In this document: piece by piece, positions 42,322 through 51,709 of the stretch
Layout of the letters: every line of letters starts with the position of its first letter
How positions within the stretch are numbered: position 1 is the stretch's first letter
Source of the DNA: CAZOWM01 sp964583615
Lineage (GTDB): Bacteria; Spirochaetota; B62-G9; DRHN01
Length of the DNA: 64,000 nt
Direction: 5' to 3'
NCBI GenBank assembly: GCA_964583615.1
Contig: CAZOWM010000012.1
Span: forward strand, 10,874 to 74,873
Translations under genes and position numbers: made by a program
Notes under the pieces: generated by a model
Databases searched by the model: none
Seen by the model: only the letters and a program-made list of their open reading frames with translations
Told to the model about the DNA's origin: nothing

Positions 42322-42443
42322 ATAATTTGGGTGTGTGCTCCTGATGGAAAACAGGCATGATCCCCTTTTCCGGATGAAAAGTGTTTATTCTCCAGGTGTG
42401 AAATGTCGACTATTAATATGAAGAAATCGGTTCGGGTGGCGAA

Positions 42444-43388
42444 ATGCTGAAAAGATTGGGTTTGTTTCTCTGCATGTTTTTCTGTGTGTTTGTCAACGCT
42501 GTTTTTATACATGCAGTTGATAAATCCATTGAAAAGGCGCAGTTTTCTCTTGCAGAGGAACTTTTCAGCTCGGGCCGGTACAGTGAGGCCATCGAAGAGT
42601 TCGACCGCCTCCTTGTTGAAATGAACACAAAAAAGTATGCTGCCGACTGCCGTTACTTCCTGGGGAATTCTCACCTCTCCATGGGTGAATATAAAAAGGC
42701 GGAAGAACATTTCTCACTGATCATGAATGAGTACAGAGAAAGTGTGTTTCACAGCCCTTCTCTGTATCTTCTTGGGAGGTCCCAATATCTGCAAAAGCGA
42801 TACGCAGACTCCATTCGCATGTTCGACTCCTATGTGGAACGCTACCCGCTCCTTGAGTATGCTGACAACAGCCTCTATTGGAAAGGCGAAGCGCTCCTTG
42901 GGATGAATGATCGCGAGGCCGCGAAGAAAACCTTTGAGGAAATTCTTCGTCGGTACCCACAGGGAAACAAGGCCGACGCAGCGCGTTTCAAGCTTCGGTT
43001 GATGGAGCTCGAAGACAAACTGAAAGAGGACAAGGTGCAAAAATCGCTCCCAGAGGCCCATGGATCAGGCATGGACGAAGAGGACATCAGGCTTCTCAGT
43101 GAAGAGAACAAAACGCTCAGGCAAAAGGAAGCCCGGCTCCTCGATGAAATCGAGGCCCTGAACAACACCATCGATCAAATGAACACAGAACTACAGACAC
43201 TTTACGAGATAGGAAAGGGAACACAAAAAGACCAGGAACAGCAGCTCCAAAAAAAAGTTCAGGCCCTCGCGTTTCGGGAGAACCTTCTCAGGATCAAGGA
43301 GGAGGCGCTCAGACAGAAGGAGATTGAGCTGAAAAAGTTCTATGAAAATCTCAGAGAAATTACCGCCGAGTTCATGAACGGGCAGTAA
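42444..43388 (+). CDS. Exported TPR/coiled-coil protein, YbgF-like
   Basis: A 314-residue protein with a signal peptide (MLKRLGLFLCMFFCVFV...), three to four TPR units (AEELFSSGRYSEAIEEFDRL, FLGNSHLSMGEYKKAEEHF) and a long C-terminal coiled coil (about 215-305). The arrangement recalls CpoB/YbgF but with the coiled coil at the wrong end, and no tol-pal genes are near. Probably periplasmic. It is followed 25 bases later by another exported protein. Confidence 0.65.
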   Translation: MLKRLGLFLCMFFCVFVNAVFIHAVDKSIEKAQFSLAEELFSSGRYSEAIEEFDRLLVEMNTKKYAADCRYFLGNSHLSMGEYKKAEEHFSLIMNEYRESVFHSPSLYLLGRSQYLQKRYADSIRMFDSYVERYPLLEYADNSLYWKGEALLGMNDREAAKKTFEEILRRYPQGNKADAARFKLRLMELEDKLKEDKVQKSLPEAHGSGMDEEDIRLLSEENKTLRQKEARLLDEIEALNNTIDQMNTELQTLYEIGKGTQKDQEQQLQKKVQALAFRENLLRIKEEALRQKEIELKKFYENLREITAEFMNGQ

Positions 43389-43413
43389 CAGGGAAACAGG
43401 AGAGGGGAAAAAA

Positions 43414-44553
43414 GTGCGCTTCATTCTGCTTGTGGTCACCATCATGTGTGCTCCCATGTTTCTATGCGCCGAGAGCATCGAAAACGCACATCTCCGTGTT
43501 GAGGTGGATGGAGAGACGGGGAGGCTGTTTCTTTCATCGGTTCAAGAGGAGAAAGATTCTCGGGCGGATGATAAAAACGCCCTGCTCTTTTTTGACACCA
43601 CGCCTTCGAGTTACACGGTGATCTATATAGACGATGTAGCCTATATATTTGGAAGCAGTGAGGGAACGCTTGTGGTTGATAAAGGCCCGGGCGGAAAGAA
43701 CATTTCAGCAGTATGGGATGTCGGTTCGCTTCGGGTAGTGCAGAATACGGGATTTGTGCGAAGGGAGAAATCCGGTAGAGAAGACGGGGTGCGGATTACC
43801 TACACTGTTTTAAACAGGACCGAGGGTGCCCGTGCAATCGGAATGAGAATTCTTTTTGATACATATCTCGGTGAAACAAGTGAACATCATTTTACTGTCT
43901 CCCCCGGAGGAGGAATCCAGTACGAAAAAACACTCGTCGGTGCGAAGCTTCCGGATTACTGGATTTCAAAGAGCGCCGGTGAATCGGCGGTAGCCTGCCT
44001 GAGAGGTGTTCTCAAGGAAAAAATGGTAACGGCACCTGACGAAATCACCTTTGCAAACTACGCATTTCTTCAACAGCACCTGTTCCCGTTTCCTGAGCGA
44101 AAGTGGAACAGTTTTGATATGTTGCCTTTTTCGAAAAACGACAGTGCAGTTGCCCTACAATACACACCGGTCGAGGTGCCTGCAGGAGGACAAAGGGTGA
44201 TTAGCACGCTGATAGGGAAATGCGGTGCCGGTGAATATGGGGAGTACAAAACCGGTGGAGAGAAACTCCCGGCAGACGAAGAAACGCCTGCTCTGTCAGT
44301 GGAAGAAGGTGCTCCCATTGCTGAAGAAGAAAAAGAACAGCACCCGCAGCCCGCCCCAGAGCTTGACACAGATTTCATCAGGGCAGAAATGGAAGAAATA
44401 GGAGAGATGCAAACCACAGTTGATTCGATAAACACCCTCATCGACAGGATCGATGAGCTCCTTTTGGACAGCGGAAAAAATATCGACGAGGAAGATCTTC
44501 TTTTATTGAAAAGGAAACTTGAGGAGCTGAAAGAGCCGGAAGGCATAAAATAG
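43414..44553 (+). CDS. Exported protein of unknown function
   Basis: I do not recognise a family. The 379-residue protein begins with a signal peptide (MRFILLVVTIMCAPMFLCAE) and then a beta-rich domain to about residue 275. After an acidic, proline-containing linker (PADEETPALSVEEGAP) comes a helical tail (about 310-379). The start is GTG behind GAGGGGAAAAAA. It is probably co-transcribed with the upstream TPR/coiled-coil protein and may act with it in the periplasm. Confidence 0.55.
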   Translation: MRFILLVVTIMCAPMFLCAESIENAHLRVEVDGETGRLFLSSVQEEKDSRADDKNALLFFDTTPSSYTVIYIDDVAYIFGSSEGTLVVDKGPGGKNISAVWDVGSLRVVQNTGFVRREKSGREDGVRITYTVLNRTEGARAIGMRILFDTYLGETSEHHFTVSPGGGIQYEKTLVGAKLPDYWISKSAGESAVACLRGVLKEKMVTAPDEITFANYAFLQQHLFPFPERKWNSFDMLPFSKNDSAVALQYTPVEVPAGGQRVISTLIGKCGAGEYGEYKTGGEKLPADEETPALSVEEGAPIAEEEKEQHPQPAPELDTDFIRAEMEEIGEMQTTVDSINTLIDRIDELLLDSGKNIDEEDLLLLKRKLEELKEPEGIK

Positions 44554-44555
44554 AC

Positions 44556-45044
44556 CTATTTGAGCTTGCCGGAGAGATCGGAGATCTTGAAGCTTCTTTT
44601 CAGGTCACGCGTCTGATCACGGGTTCGAATATCCTCTTTCTTGTCGTAAAGACGTTTGCCCTTCACGAGTCCGATTTCGACCTTTATCCTGCCATGCTTT
44701 TCGTACACCCTCAGCGGTACGATCGTAAAGCCTTTTTCACGAACCTTCGAATTGAGGCGTGAGATTTCTTTTTTATGCAGGAGGAGCTTACGGTCGCGGT
44801 CGGGGTCGTGATTGATCCTGTTCCCGTATGGATACCTGCTGATGTGTACATTCTTCAGAAAGATTTCTCCATCTTTGATGAAGCAGAAGCCGTCCCGAAA
44901 GCCGACCTTTCCCTCCTTTGCCGATTTAACCTCTGTTCCCGTGAGTGAAATGCCTGCTTCGAAGGTTTGTATGACGGAAAAATCGTGGTACGCCTTTCTG
45001 TTTACAACGATATTCCTTATCCCATTGGTTTTTTTTTCAGACAT
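44556..45044 (-). CDS. smpB: tmRNA-binding protein SmpB
   Basis: A 162-residue SmpB that brings tmRNA to stalled ribosomes. Motifs are NRKAYHDFSV, EAGISLTGTEVKS, VREKGFTIVPLRVYEKHGR and KGKRLYDKKEDI with the C-terminal tail. I placed the start at 45044 (MSEKK), where the family begins; the open frame to 45242 runs into the divergent hemW gene. The ATG has no clear ribosome site and lies about a dozen bases from an A/T-rich -10-like TATAAC, so the mRNA may be nearly leaderless. No ssrA RNA gene is in the window. Confidence 0.93.
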   Translation of the reverse strand: MSEKKTNGIRNIVVNRKAYHDFSVIQTFEAGISLTGTEVKSAKEGKVGFRDGFCFIKDGEIFLKNVHISRYPYGNRINHDPDRDRKLLLHKKEISRLNSKVREKGFTIVPLRVYEKHGRIKVEIGLVKGKRLYDKKEDIRTRDQTRDLKRSFKISDLSGKLK

Positions 45045-45149
45045 TGTAATGTTATAATAATAATGTGGCATGATATTGAAAATAAAATAAACAATGTGCG
45101 CAGGGCGATTTCCCGCTGATGGCCGCACGAAAGTGAGAAGGGCAGGTCT

Positions 45150-46310
45150 TTGTTTGAGAAACCTTTGAACGCACTCTACATACACATACCTTTTTGTACT
45201 ATGAAATGCGCGTACTGTGATTTTCCTTCCGTGGCTTTGCAAGAATACGGAGATTTGAAGACCTATCTCACGTTCCTGCAGAAAGAACTGAGTTTTTACA
45301 GTGGAACCGAGTTGCGGACTCTCTATATCGGTGGAGGAACGCCGTCTCTCATCAAACCATCAGACTTTTTTACATTCATACAGACTGTGCGACGTATTTT
45401 CCGTACAGAAAAACTTGAGGAATTCAGCGTGGAGGTTAACCCTGAGTCACTCTCAAAGGAACATATCGCGGTCTTCCTCGAGTGCGGAGTAAACAGGGTT
45501 TCTCTCGGTGTTCAGAGCTTTCACGCCAAGGTGCTTGAGAGGGTTGGAAGATGTGCGGGAACCGAAGATATTCAAGGGGCGTTGTTGGTATTGCAGGATT
45601 GCCGCCCCATACAGCTTAATGTAGATCTGCTCATGGGTATCGCGCCTCCGGAAATCTACAGAGATGACCTAAAAAAAGCAGCTGAGTTGAGCCCCTCCCA
45701 CATCTCTGTGTACATGCTCGAGGTTTCCGACCGAACTCCGCTCAGCACCATGGTCAGTGAGGGGATGTTCAAAGAATTGTACAGCGGTGAGTATGAAAAG
45801 CTCTACCTGTATACTCATGACTTTCTCACAAGGCACGGGTATGACCACTATGAAATATCGAACTATGCCAAACCGAACTGTTATTCGAAGCACAACATGA
45901 ATTACTGGCAGGGAGGCGATTATATTGGAACAGGGATAAGTGCGGTTTCAACAATCGGTAATCTGAGAATAGTGAACTTTTCACAGTTCGAACCATACTT
46001 TCGCGCCCTTGAAAAAGGGGAGAAGCCTGCATATGCCGTGGAACGCCTCACGATTTCTGAGAAAAAACGTGAGACTGTGATGCTCGGTCTGAGAACAAAA
46101 AAAGGACTCGATGTATGTGAGGTACAAGAGATGTGTGGAGAAAAGTGCTGTGAATTTGAACAGTATATCAATCTGCTTGTGAAGCAGGGCTACGTTCGCA
46201 TGTCTGAGAGGCGAATTTTCTTAACACCGGAGGGAATGATCCGATCGAATACGATAATCTCCGGATTCTGGGATGTACTCTGCCTTCACAACCGCAATAT
46301 AAGAGAATAA
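45150..46310 (+). CDS. hemW: HemW-like radical SAM protein (coproporphyrinogen oxidase-like)
   Basis: A 386-residue radical SAM protein. The start LYIHIPFCTMKCAYCDF holds the three cluster cysteines plus the aromatic-cysteine arrangement of HemW. LYIGGGTPSLI, EFSVEVNPES and RVSLGVQSFH follow. HemW inserts heme into proteins and was long annotated as oxygen-independent coproporphyrinogen oxidase; true HemN has an extra Cys (CxxxCxxCxC) absent here. The start is TTG at 45150. It is divergent from smpB. Confidence 0.88.
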   Translation: MFEKPLNALYIHIPFCTMKCAYCDFPSVALQEYGDLKTYLTFLQKELSFYSGTELRTLYIGGGTPSLIKPSDFFTFIQTVRRIFRTEKLEEFSVEVNPESLSKEHIAVFLECGVNRVSLGVQSFHAKVLERVGRCAGTEDIQGALLVLQDCRPIQLNVDLLMGIAPPEIYRDDLKKAAELSPSHISVYMLEVSDRTPLSTMVSEGMFKELYSGEYEKLYLYTHDFLTRHGYDHYEISNYAKPNCYSKHNMNYWQGGDYIGTGISAVSTIGNLRIVNFSQFEPYFRALEKGEKPAYAVERLTISEKKRETVMLGLRTKKGLDVCEVQEMCGEKCCEFEQYINLLVKQGYVRMSERRIFLTPEGMIRSNTIISGFWDVLCLHNRNIRE

Positions 46311-46331
46311 GGAACCTCGAATGCCTTTTAG

Positions 46332-46360
46332 TTGACATCTAAATTTTTAAGCGTTATCTT
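46332..46360 (+). promoter_or_regulatory. Promoter of grpE-dnaK
   Basis: TTGACA and TATCTT are 17 bp apart, ending 45 bases before grpE. No CIRCE element (TTAGCACTC-N9-GAGTGCTAA) and no hrcA gene are nearby. Confidence 0.6.
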
Positions 46361-46405
46361 TGACTCAGAAAAGGCTATATCAATACGTACCGAGTTGGAT
46401 TTCAA

Positions 46406-47206
46406 ATGAGTGAAGAAGGAAAGAAAACTGCCGGGGAAGACGGTGTCGTGATTAAGAAAAAGGGTGCTTACGCGGCGAAAAAAGAAGAAGAAAACCTTGA
46501 GGAGCTTCCCATTGACAACCTTGATGGTGGATCCCGCGGGAGTTCGGAAACCCCTGCAAAAAAGTCCCTGGACACGCAAAAGGAAGAAACCGCAGAGACT
46601 GATCGGAAGAATGAGTTAGTTGAGCGTCTCAGTGATGATGAGATTATCGAGCTTCTTTCAGTGAAAAATGATCTGGAAGAAAGTAAAAGGCTCATCGAAG
46701 AGAAAGACAGGCTCATTTCCGAGTATGAAGACCTCCTCAAGCGAAAACAGGCGGAGTTTGAAAATTTTCGCAAAAGGGCACTCAGAGACATAGAGGAGAA
46801 CAAAAAGTACGCAAATGCAGAGATAGTTCTCGACGTGATTACGATTATGGATAATTTCGATAGAGCGGTCGAAGCGGCGGGGGAATCCAAGGATTTTGAC
46901 GGCCTTCTCGAGGGAATTATCATGATCGAGAAACAGTTCAGGGATATGCTTGAAAAGAAGTACGGTGTGCAGAAAATAGAGGCGGTGGGAAAGGAATTCG
47001 ATCCCAATTTTCATGATGCGATAATGATGGAAGAATCGAGCGAGTACGCGGAAGATACTGTTGTTGAGGATTTCCAGAAGGGATACATCATGCACGATCG
47101 TCTGATACGGCCTTCAAAGGTGAAGGTTGCGAAAGCTGGTTCTTCCGTGAGTCAATCTTATAATATAAATGGGAATGAGGAGGAGGAATCCGAAGAAACG
47201 GATTAA
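46406..47206 (+). CDS. grpE: Nucleotide exchange factor GrpE
   Basis: A 266-residue GrpE, longer than usual (~200) because of a ~95-residue charged N-terminal extension. The coiled coil (EYEDLLKRKQAEFENFRKR) and the C-terminal beta domain (KEFDPNFHDAIMM, DFQKGYIMHDRLIRPSKVKV) are typical. It releases ADP from DnaK. dnaK follows 23 bases later. Confidence 0.93.
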   Translation: MSEEGKKTAGEDGVVIKKKGAYAAKKEEENLEELPIDNLDGGSRGSSETPAKKSLDTQKEETAETDRKNELVERLSDDEIIELLSVKNDLEESKRLIEEKDRLISEYEDLLKRKQAEFENFRKRALRDIEENKKYANAEIVLDVITIMDNFDRAVEAAGESKDFDGLLEGIIMIEKQFRDMLEKKYGVQKIEAVGKEFDPNFHDAIMMEESSEYAEDTVVEDFQKGYIMHDRLIRPSKVKVAKAGSSVSQSYNINGNEEEESEETD

Positions 47207-47229
47207 ACCTCTGAGAAAGGAGTTCATAC

Positions 47230-49179
47230 ATGGGTAAAATTATAGGAATTGATTTAGGCACAACCAATTCCTGTGTAGCCGTTATGGAAGGGAATGAGGC
47301 GAAAGTTATTACAAACTCCGAAGGCCAGAGGACGACACCTTCTGTCGTGGCGTTTACAAAAAAGGGTGAGGTACTGGTTGGGCAGCCTGCCAAGAACCAG
47401 ATTATTACCAACTCTGAGAATACAGTCTATTCCATCAAACGGTTCATGGGACGCAAACATCCGGAAGTCACGAAAGAAGTGGGGATGGTTCCGTACAAGG
47501 TGATACAGGGAAAAAACGGAGATGCAAGGGTTCAGGTGAATGCGGGAGAGTTTTCTCCACCGGAGATCTCCGCCCGTGTGCTGCAGAAGATGAAAAAGAC
47601 AGCGGAGGACTATCTGGGTGAAAAGATTACTGAAGCGGTAATCACGGTGCCTGCGTATTTCAATGACTCACAGAGGCAGGCAACAAAGGATGCCGGGAGA
47701 ATCGCCGGTCTGGAAGTAAAACGTATCATCAATGAACCGACTGCAGCGTCCCTTGCATACGGGCTCGATAAGAAAAAGGATGAAAAAATCGCAGTGTACG
47801 ACCTGGGGGGCGGTACATTTGATATTTCCATACTCGAACTCGGGGATGGTGTGTTTGAGGTCAAGTCAACGAACGGAAACACCCACCTTGGTGGCGATGA
47901 TTTCGATCAGCGTATCATGGAGTGGCTCATTAAAGAATTTAAAAATGAACAGGGAATCGATCTTTCCAAAGATAAGATGGCCCTCCAGAGACTGAAGGAA
48001 GCCTCCGAGAAGGCGAAGATAGAGCTTTCGAGTGCAACGACCACCGAAATAAATCTTCCTTTCATCACTGCAGATTCGGGCGGTCCGAAACATCTGAACA
48101 TCACGCTTACAAGGGCAAAGTTCGAACAGCTGATCGAAGACCTTGTGGAGTCTACGATTATCCCGTGTGAAACCGCGCTCAAGGATTCGGGACTGAGTGC
48201 GGAGGAGGTCGATGAAGTCATTCTCGTTGGCGGTTCGACTCGTATACCCGCTGTCATTGAGGTGGTGAAAAGATTGTTCAAGAAGGAACCGAACAAGGGA
48301 GTGAATCCTGATGAGGCTGTTGCGATCGGTGCAGCAATACAGGGAGGAATCCTTGCGGGCGAAGTGAAAGATGTGCTGTTGCTCGACGTTACCCCTTTGT
48401 CGCTGGGAATAGAAACTCTCGGCGGGGTAATGACCAAGCTCATCGAAAAGAACACCACCATTCCGACAAGAAAGAGCCAGATCTTCTCAACAGCCGCGGA
48501 TAACCAGACAGCCGTGAGTATTCACGCACTGCAGGGGGAGAGAGAGATGGCAAGCAGCAACCGGACACTCGGCCGGTTCGATCTCGTGGGTATTCCTCCA
48601 GCCCCGCGAGGAGTTCCGCAGATCGAAGTTACTTTCGACATCGATGCAAACGGGATCGTTCATGTATCGGCAAAAGACCTCGCAACGGGAAAGGAACAGA
48701 AAATTAGAATCGAATCCTCAAGCGGTCTTACTGAAGAAGAGATCAAACAGATGGTGAGGGACGCCGAGATGCATGCCGAAGAGGATAAAAAGGCAAAGGA
48801 AAAGGCAGAAGCGGTTAACCAGGCTGACAGCATCATCTATCAGACAGAAAAGATGCTCAAGGAATACGGAGATAAGATTCCCTCAGAAGACAAGGCAAAC
48901 ATCGAACGGGAAATCGAAAACACACGAACCGCGATGAACAGCGGCGATGCACAGCGGATCAAGCAGGCAATAGACACATTGACTCAGGCGTCTTACAAAA
49001 TTTCTGAATCTATGTACAGAGAAGCGGCATCTCAGTCAGCAGGCGCGCAGCAGGGGGCGGGTGGTTCTCAGTACACATCGGATCAACAGGATCAGGGGGA
49101 GGAGAAAACGGAAGGGAAAGAAGACGTGGTGGACGCCGAATATGAAGTCGTGGATGATGAGAACAAGAACAACAGCTGA
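47230..49179 (+). CDS. dnaK: Chaperone DnaK (Hsp70)
   Basis: A 649-residue Hsp70. Motifs are GIDLGTTNSCVAVMEG, YDLGGGTFDISILEL and LVGGSTRIPAV, a linker near DVLLLDVTPLSLGIE, then the substrate-binding domain and a tail ending in acidic residues. It folds client proteins with ATP together with DnaJ and GrpE. AGAAAGGAG lies before the ATG. A strong terminator hairpin follows 35 bases after the stop. Confidence 0.97.
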   Translation: MGKIIGIDLGTTNSCVAVMEGNEAKVITNSEGQRTTPSVVAFTKKGEVLVGQPAKNQIITNSENTVYSIKRFMGRKHPEVTKEVGMVPYKVIQGKNGDARVQVNAGEFSPPEISARVLQKMKKTAEDYLGEKITEAVITVPAYFNDSQRQATKDAGRIAGLEVKRIINEPTAASLAYGLDKKKDEKIAVYDLGGGTFDISILELGDGVFEVKSTNGNTHLGGDDFDQRIMEWLIKEFKNEQGIDLSKDKMALQRLKEASEKAKIELSSATTTEINLPFITADSGGPKHLNITLTRAKFEQLIEDLVESTIIPCETALKDSGLSAEEVDEVILVGGSTRIPAVIEVVKRLFKKEPNKGVNPDEAVAIGAAIQGGILAGEVKDVLLLDVTPLSLGIETLGGVMTKLIEKNTTIPTRKSQIFSTAADNQTAVSIHALQGEREMASSNRTLGRFDLVGIPPAPRGVPQIEVTFDIDANGIVHVSAKDLATGKEQKIRIESSSGLTEEEIKQMVRDAEMHAEEDKKAKEKAEAVNQADSIIYQTEKMLKEYGDKIPSEDKANIEREIENTRTAMNSGDAQRIKQAIDTLTQASYKISESMYREAASQSAGAQQGAGGSQYTSDQQDQGEEKTEGKEDVVDAEYEVVDDENKNNS

Positions 49180-49213
49180 ACTTTATTCAATTGAGAATAC
49201 AGAGTGGAAGAGA

Positions 49214-49249
49214 AATACCCTATAAGTTCTCTCTTATAGGGTATTTTTA
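49214..49249 (+). terminator. Rho-independent terminator between dnaK and dnaJ
   Basis: A perfect 13-bp stem AATACCCTATAAG/CTTATAGGGTATT with a 6-base loop is followed by T's. It should sharply reduce read-through into dnaJ, giving more DnaK than DnaJ unless dnaJ has its own promoter. Confidence 0.9.
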
Positions 49250-49273
49250 TCGCACGTGTAAGTGAGACATTGC

Positions 49274-50425
49274 ATGGCACCCAAACGAGACTACTATGAG
49301 GTCCTCGGAGTCAACAAGAATGCCACAAAGGACGAAATAAAGAAGGCCTACAGAAAACTTGCAGTAAAGTACCATCCTGACAAAAACCCAGGGGACAATA
49401 CAGCTGAGGAGAAGTTCAAAGTGGCAACCGAGGCATATGAGGTACTGGGAGATGAAAATAGAAGAAACCTTTATGATCAATTCGGCCACGAGGGGTTGAA
49501 TGCCCAGGGTGGAGGATTTCACGGTTTCAGAAACATGAGCGATTTTGAGGATCTCTTCGGCGGCTTCAGTGATATATTTGGATCGGATCTTTTCGAATCG
49601 TTCTTTGGGTTTGGAGATGTATTCGGACGGACACGCAGAGGTGCCACGCGTGGAGAGAGGGCCTACAGAGGCTCCGACATCCGCTACGACCTCAATCTAT
49701 CGCTCGAGGAGGTGGCGTTCGGAAAGAAGGTCGACATTCAAATAGACCGTGAGGAACAGTGCCCGGAGTGCAGGGGAACCGGTGCAAAATCGGGAAGCGA
49801 AAAGGAGACCTGTCCTCAGTGTGGTGGCACGGGCCAGGTAACGAGGACACAGGGATTTTTCACAATCGCCACCACCTGCTCGAGGTGCAAGGGAACCGGA
49901 AAGGTGATACGGGAGTACTGTCCGCGGTGCCACGGAAGCGGAACAATCAGAAAGAAACGGCGAATTGTTCTCGATATTGAACCCGGCTACGGGGATGGAA
50001 CTGTTTTACGGCTGCAGGGCGAGGGAAATGCAGGTTCCGGCGGCGGTACCCGTGGAGACCTCATTATCGTTGTCCATGAAAAGCCTCACCCATATTTCCT
50101 CAGAAAGGGAAACGATGTTTTCTGTCAAATTCCCATCAGCGTGTTTCAGGTGATGCTCGGTTCGAACATCAAGGTACCGACACTCGATGGGAAAACAGTC
50201 AGAATCACGATTCCTCCCGGAACCCAGAGCGGGAAGATATTTCGGCTGAAAAAAGAAGGTATTCCTTTTATGAAAAGAAGGGGAAGAGGTGATCAGCTTG
50301 TGCAAGTGGTAGTCACTATACCCGGGGACCTCTCCTCTAAAGAGAAAACCGTCCTTCAGGAACTTCTTGAAAAAAGGAATGACACCGATTCTCCCTCCCT
50401 GTTACATGTCAAAAATTTTGTATGA
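49274..50425 (+). CDS. dnaJ: Co-chaperone DnaJ
   Basis: A 383-residue DnaJ with J-domain (DYYEVLGVNKNAT, HPD in YHPDKNPGD), a G/F-rich stretch, four CxxCxGxG-type zinc repeats (CPECRGTG, CPQCGGTG, CSRCKGTG, CPRCHGSG) and the substrate-binding C-terminus. It stimulates the DnaK ATPase. I chose 49274 (MAPKRDYYE); an in-frame ATG at 49262 is the alternative. It lies directly after a terminator. Confidence 0.95.
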   Translation: MAPKRDYYEVLGVNKNATKDEIKKAYRKLAVKYHPDKNPGDNTAEEKFKVATEAYEVLGDENRRNLYDQFGHEGLNAQGGGFHGFRNMSDFEDLFGGFSDIFGSDLFESFFGFGDVFGRTRRGATRGERAYRGSDIRYDLNLSLEEVAFGKKVDIQIDREEQCPECRGTGAKSGSEKETCPQCGGTGQVTRTQGFFTIATTCSRCKGTGKVIREYCPRCHGSGTIRKKRRIVLDIEPGYGDGTVLRLQGEGNAGSGGGTRGDLIIVVHEKPHPYFLRKGNDVFCQIPISVFQVMLGSNIKVPTLDGKTVRITIPPGTQSGKIFRLKKEGIPFMKRRGRGDQLVQVVVTIPGDLSSKEKTVLQELLEKRNDTDSPSLLHVKNFV

Positions 50426-50496
50426 TACTTTTTGCATTTTTCCGCTTAGTATTATATCCTTTAGAAGAATGCGTGAAACCTGAAGGTGATACTGAT

Positions 50497-51516
50497 ATGC
50501 AAATGAATAAAAAGAGTTCCAGGGCCAAAGGGAGAGAAAAAGTGAAGATCGGGGTTGTGGGCGTGGGAAAGATGGGAACCTACCACACCAACGTTCTCTC
50601 GATCCTGAATCACGACGTCGATTTCATCGGCGTGTACGATATCGACAGGCAACGCTCAGGATATGTCGCGGATAAATATCGGACCAGGTCATATTCCTCG
50701 CTTGAGGAACTGCTTCGTGACGTTCAGGGAGTGTGTATTGCGGTTCCGACGCATCTCCATTACGAAGTTGCGAAAAACGCTCTCGAATCAGGGGTTCACA
50801 CACTGGTCGAGAAACCGATATGTAATACTATTGAAGAAGCTGAAGAACTCGTGAATATCGCAGACGAGAATGGACTGATATTTCAGGTTGGCCATGTGGA
50901 ACGGTTCAAGGGTGCTGTAGCAGAGCTCAGAAAGATCGTACAAGATCCTTATATTGTCGAGGCGAGGAGACTCAGCCCCTGGGAGGATAGAAATTGGGAT
51001 ACGGGAGTAGTGCTCGACCTCATGATTCACGACATTGATATTGTTCTCAGCCTGATCAAGAGCGAGGTGCGGCATATCGATGCGGTGGGGAACAGCTACA
51101 AAAGCGGGTTCGAGGATATTGCATCCGCGGTTTTACAGTTCGCAAACGGAGCTATCGCAAACATATCTGCGAGCAGAATAAGCGAAACCCGCATCAGAAC
51201 CATGGCGGTGTCACAGAAAAAGGCATACATCTACTTGAACTTTGAAACACAGGATATACACATCTATAGAGGTTCTTCCACAAGCTTTTTCGTTTCCTCT
51301 CAGGAGATCACCTACAAACAGGAATCCTTCGTCGAAAAAGTCAAAGTGCAGAAAGAAAATGCTCTCAAAGAGGAGCTTCAGCATTTTGCGCACTGCATAC
51401 TAGGAAAAGCAGAACCTATCGTGCAGGGAACAGATGACATTGCGACCCTTACCATCGCGCTTTGTATCATCAACAAAATCAATGAGAAAATCGGGGAAAA
51501 AACCGGAGTTGAATAG
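50497..51516 (+). CDS. Gfo/Idh/MocA family oxidoreductase
   Basis: A 339-residue protein with a Rossmann start (KIGVVGVGKMGTYHTNVL) and the EKP motif in LVEKPICN; the C-terminal domain begins FQVGHVERF and contains the conserved LMIHDIDIVL. The HVERF and HDIDI motifs resemble UDP-N-acetylglucosamine 3-dehydrogenase-like proteins used in making modified lipid A or polysaccharide sugars, but the assignment is only suggestive. The start at 50497 is preferred; the frame extends to an ATG at 50422 overlapping dnaJ. Confidence 0.8.
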   Translation: MQMNKKSSRAKGREKVKIGVVGVGKMGTYHTNVLSILNHDVDFIGVYDIDRQRSGYVADKYRTRSYSSLEELLRDVQGVCIAVPTHLHYEVAKNALESGVHTLVEKPICNTIEEAEELVNIADENGLIFQVGHVERFKGAVAELRKIVQDPYIVEARRLSPWEDRNWDTGVVLDLMIHDIDIVLSLIKSEVRHIDAVGNSYKSGFEDIASAVLQFANGAIANISASRISETRIRTMAVSQKKAYIYLNFETQDIHIYRGSSTSFFVSSQEITYKQESFVEKVKVQKENALKEELQHFAHCILGKAEPIVQGTDDIATLTIALCIINKINEKIGEKTGVE

Positions 51517-51709
51517 ACTGTGCAACACAGAGTGTGCCCGTGATCGGCTCCTTTTTCTTGTAAAGCCCCTCCCAATGATTTATACTTAAGAAGAATTCGA
51601 CATATGCGCTGAAATATTCGGCATAATGCGTCGATGATTATACTGATATGTGCGACGTGGACGTGGAAAGGACCCCGCCGGCAGCAACTGTCTTGATGAG
51701 GAGTGGGAG

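Noticed and set aside
46311..46405. CIRCE element upstream of grpE
   Set aside because: No TTAGCACTC-N9-GAGTGCTAA repeat, even with several mismatches, was found.
50422..50496. Start of the second Gfo/Idh/MocA gene overlapping the dnaJ stop (ATGA)
   Set aside because: The extra 25 residues are hydrophobic and unlike the family, which begins near the Rossmann motif. The overlap seems fortuitous, though it cannot be excluded.
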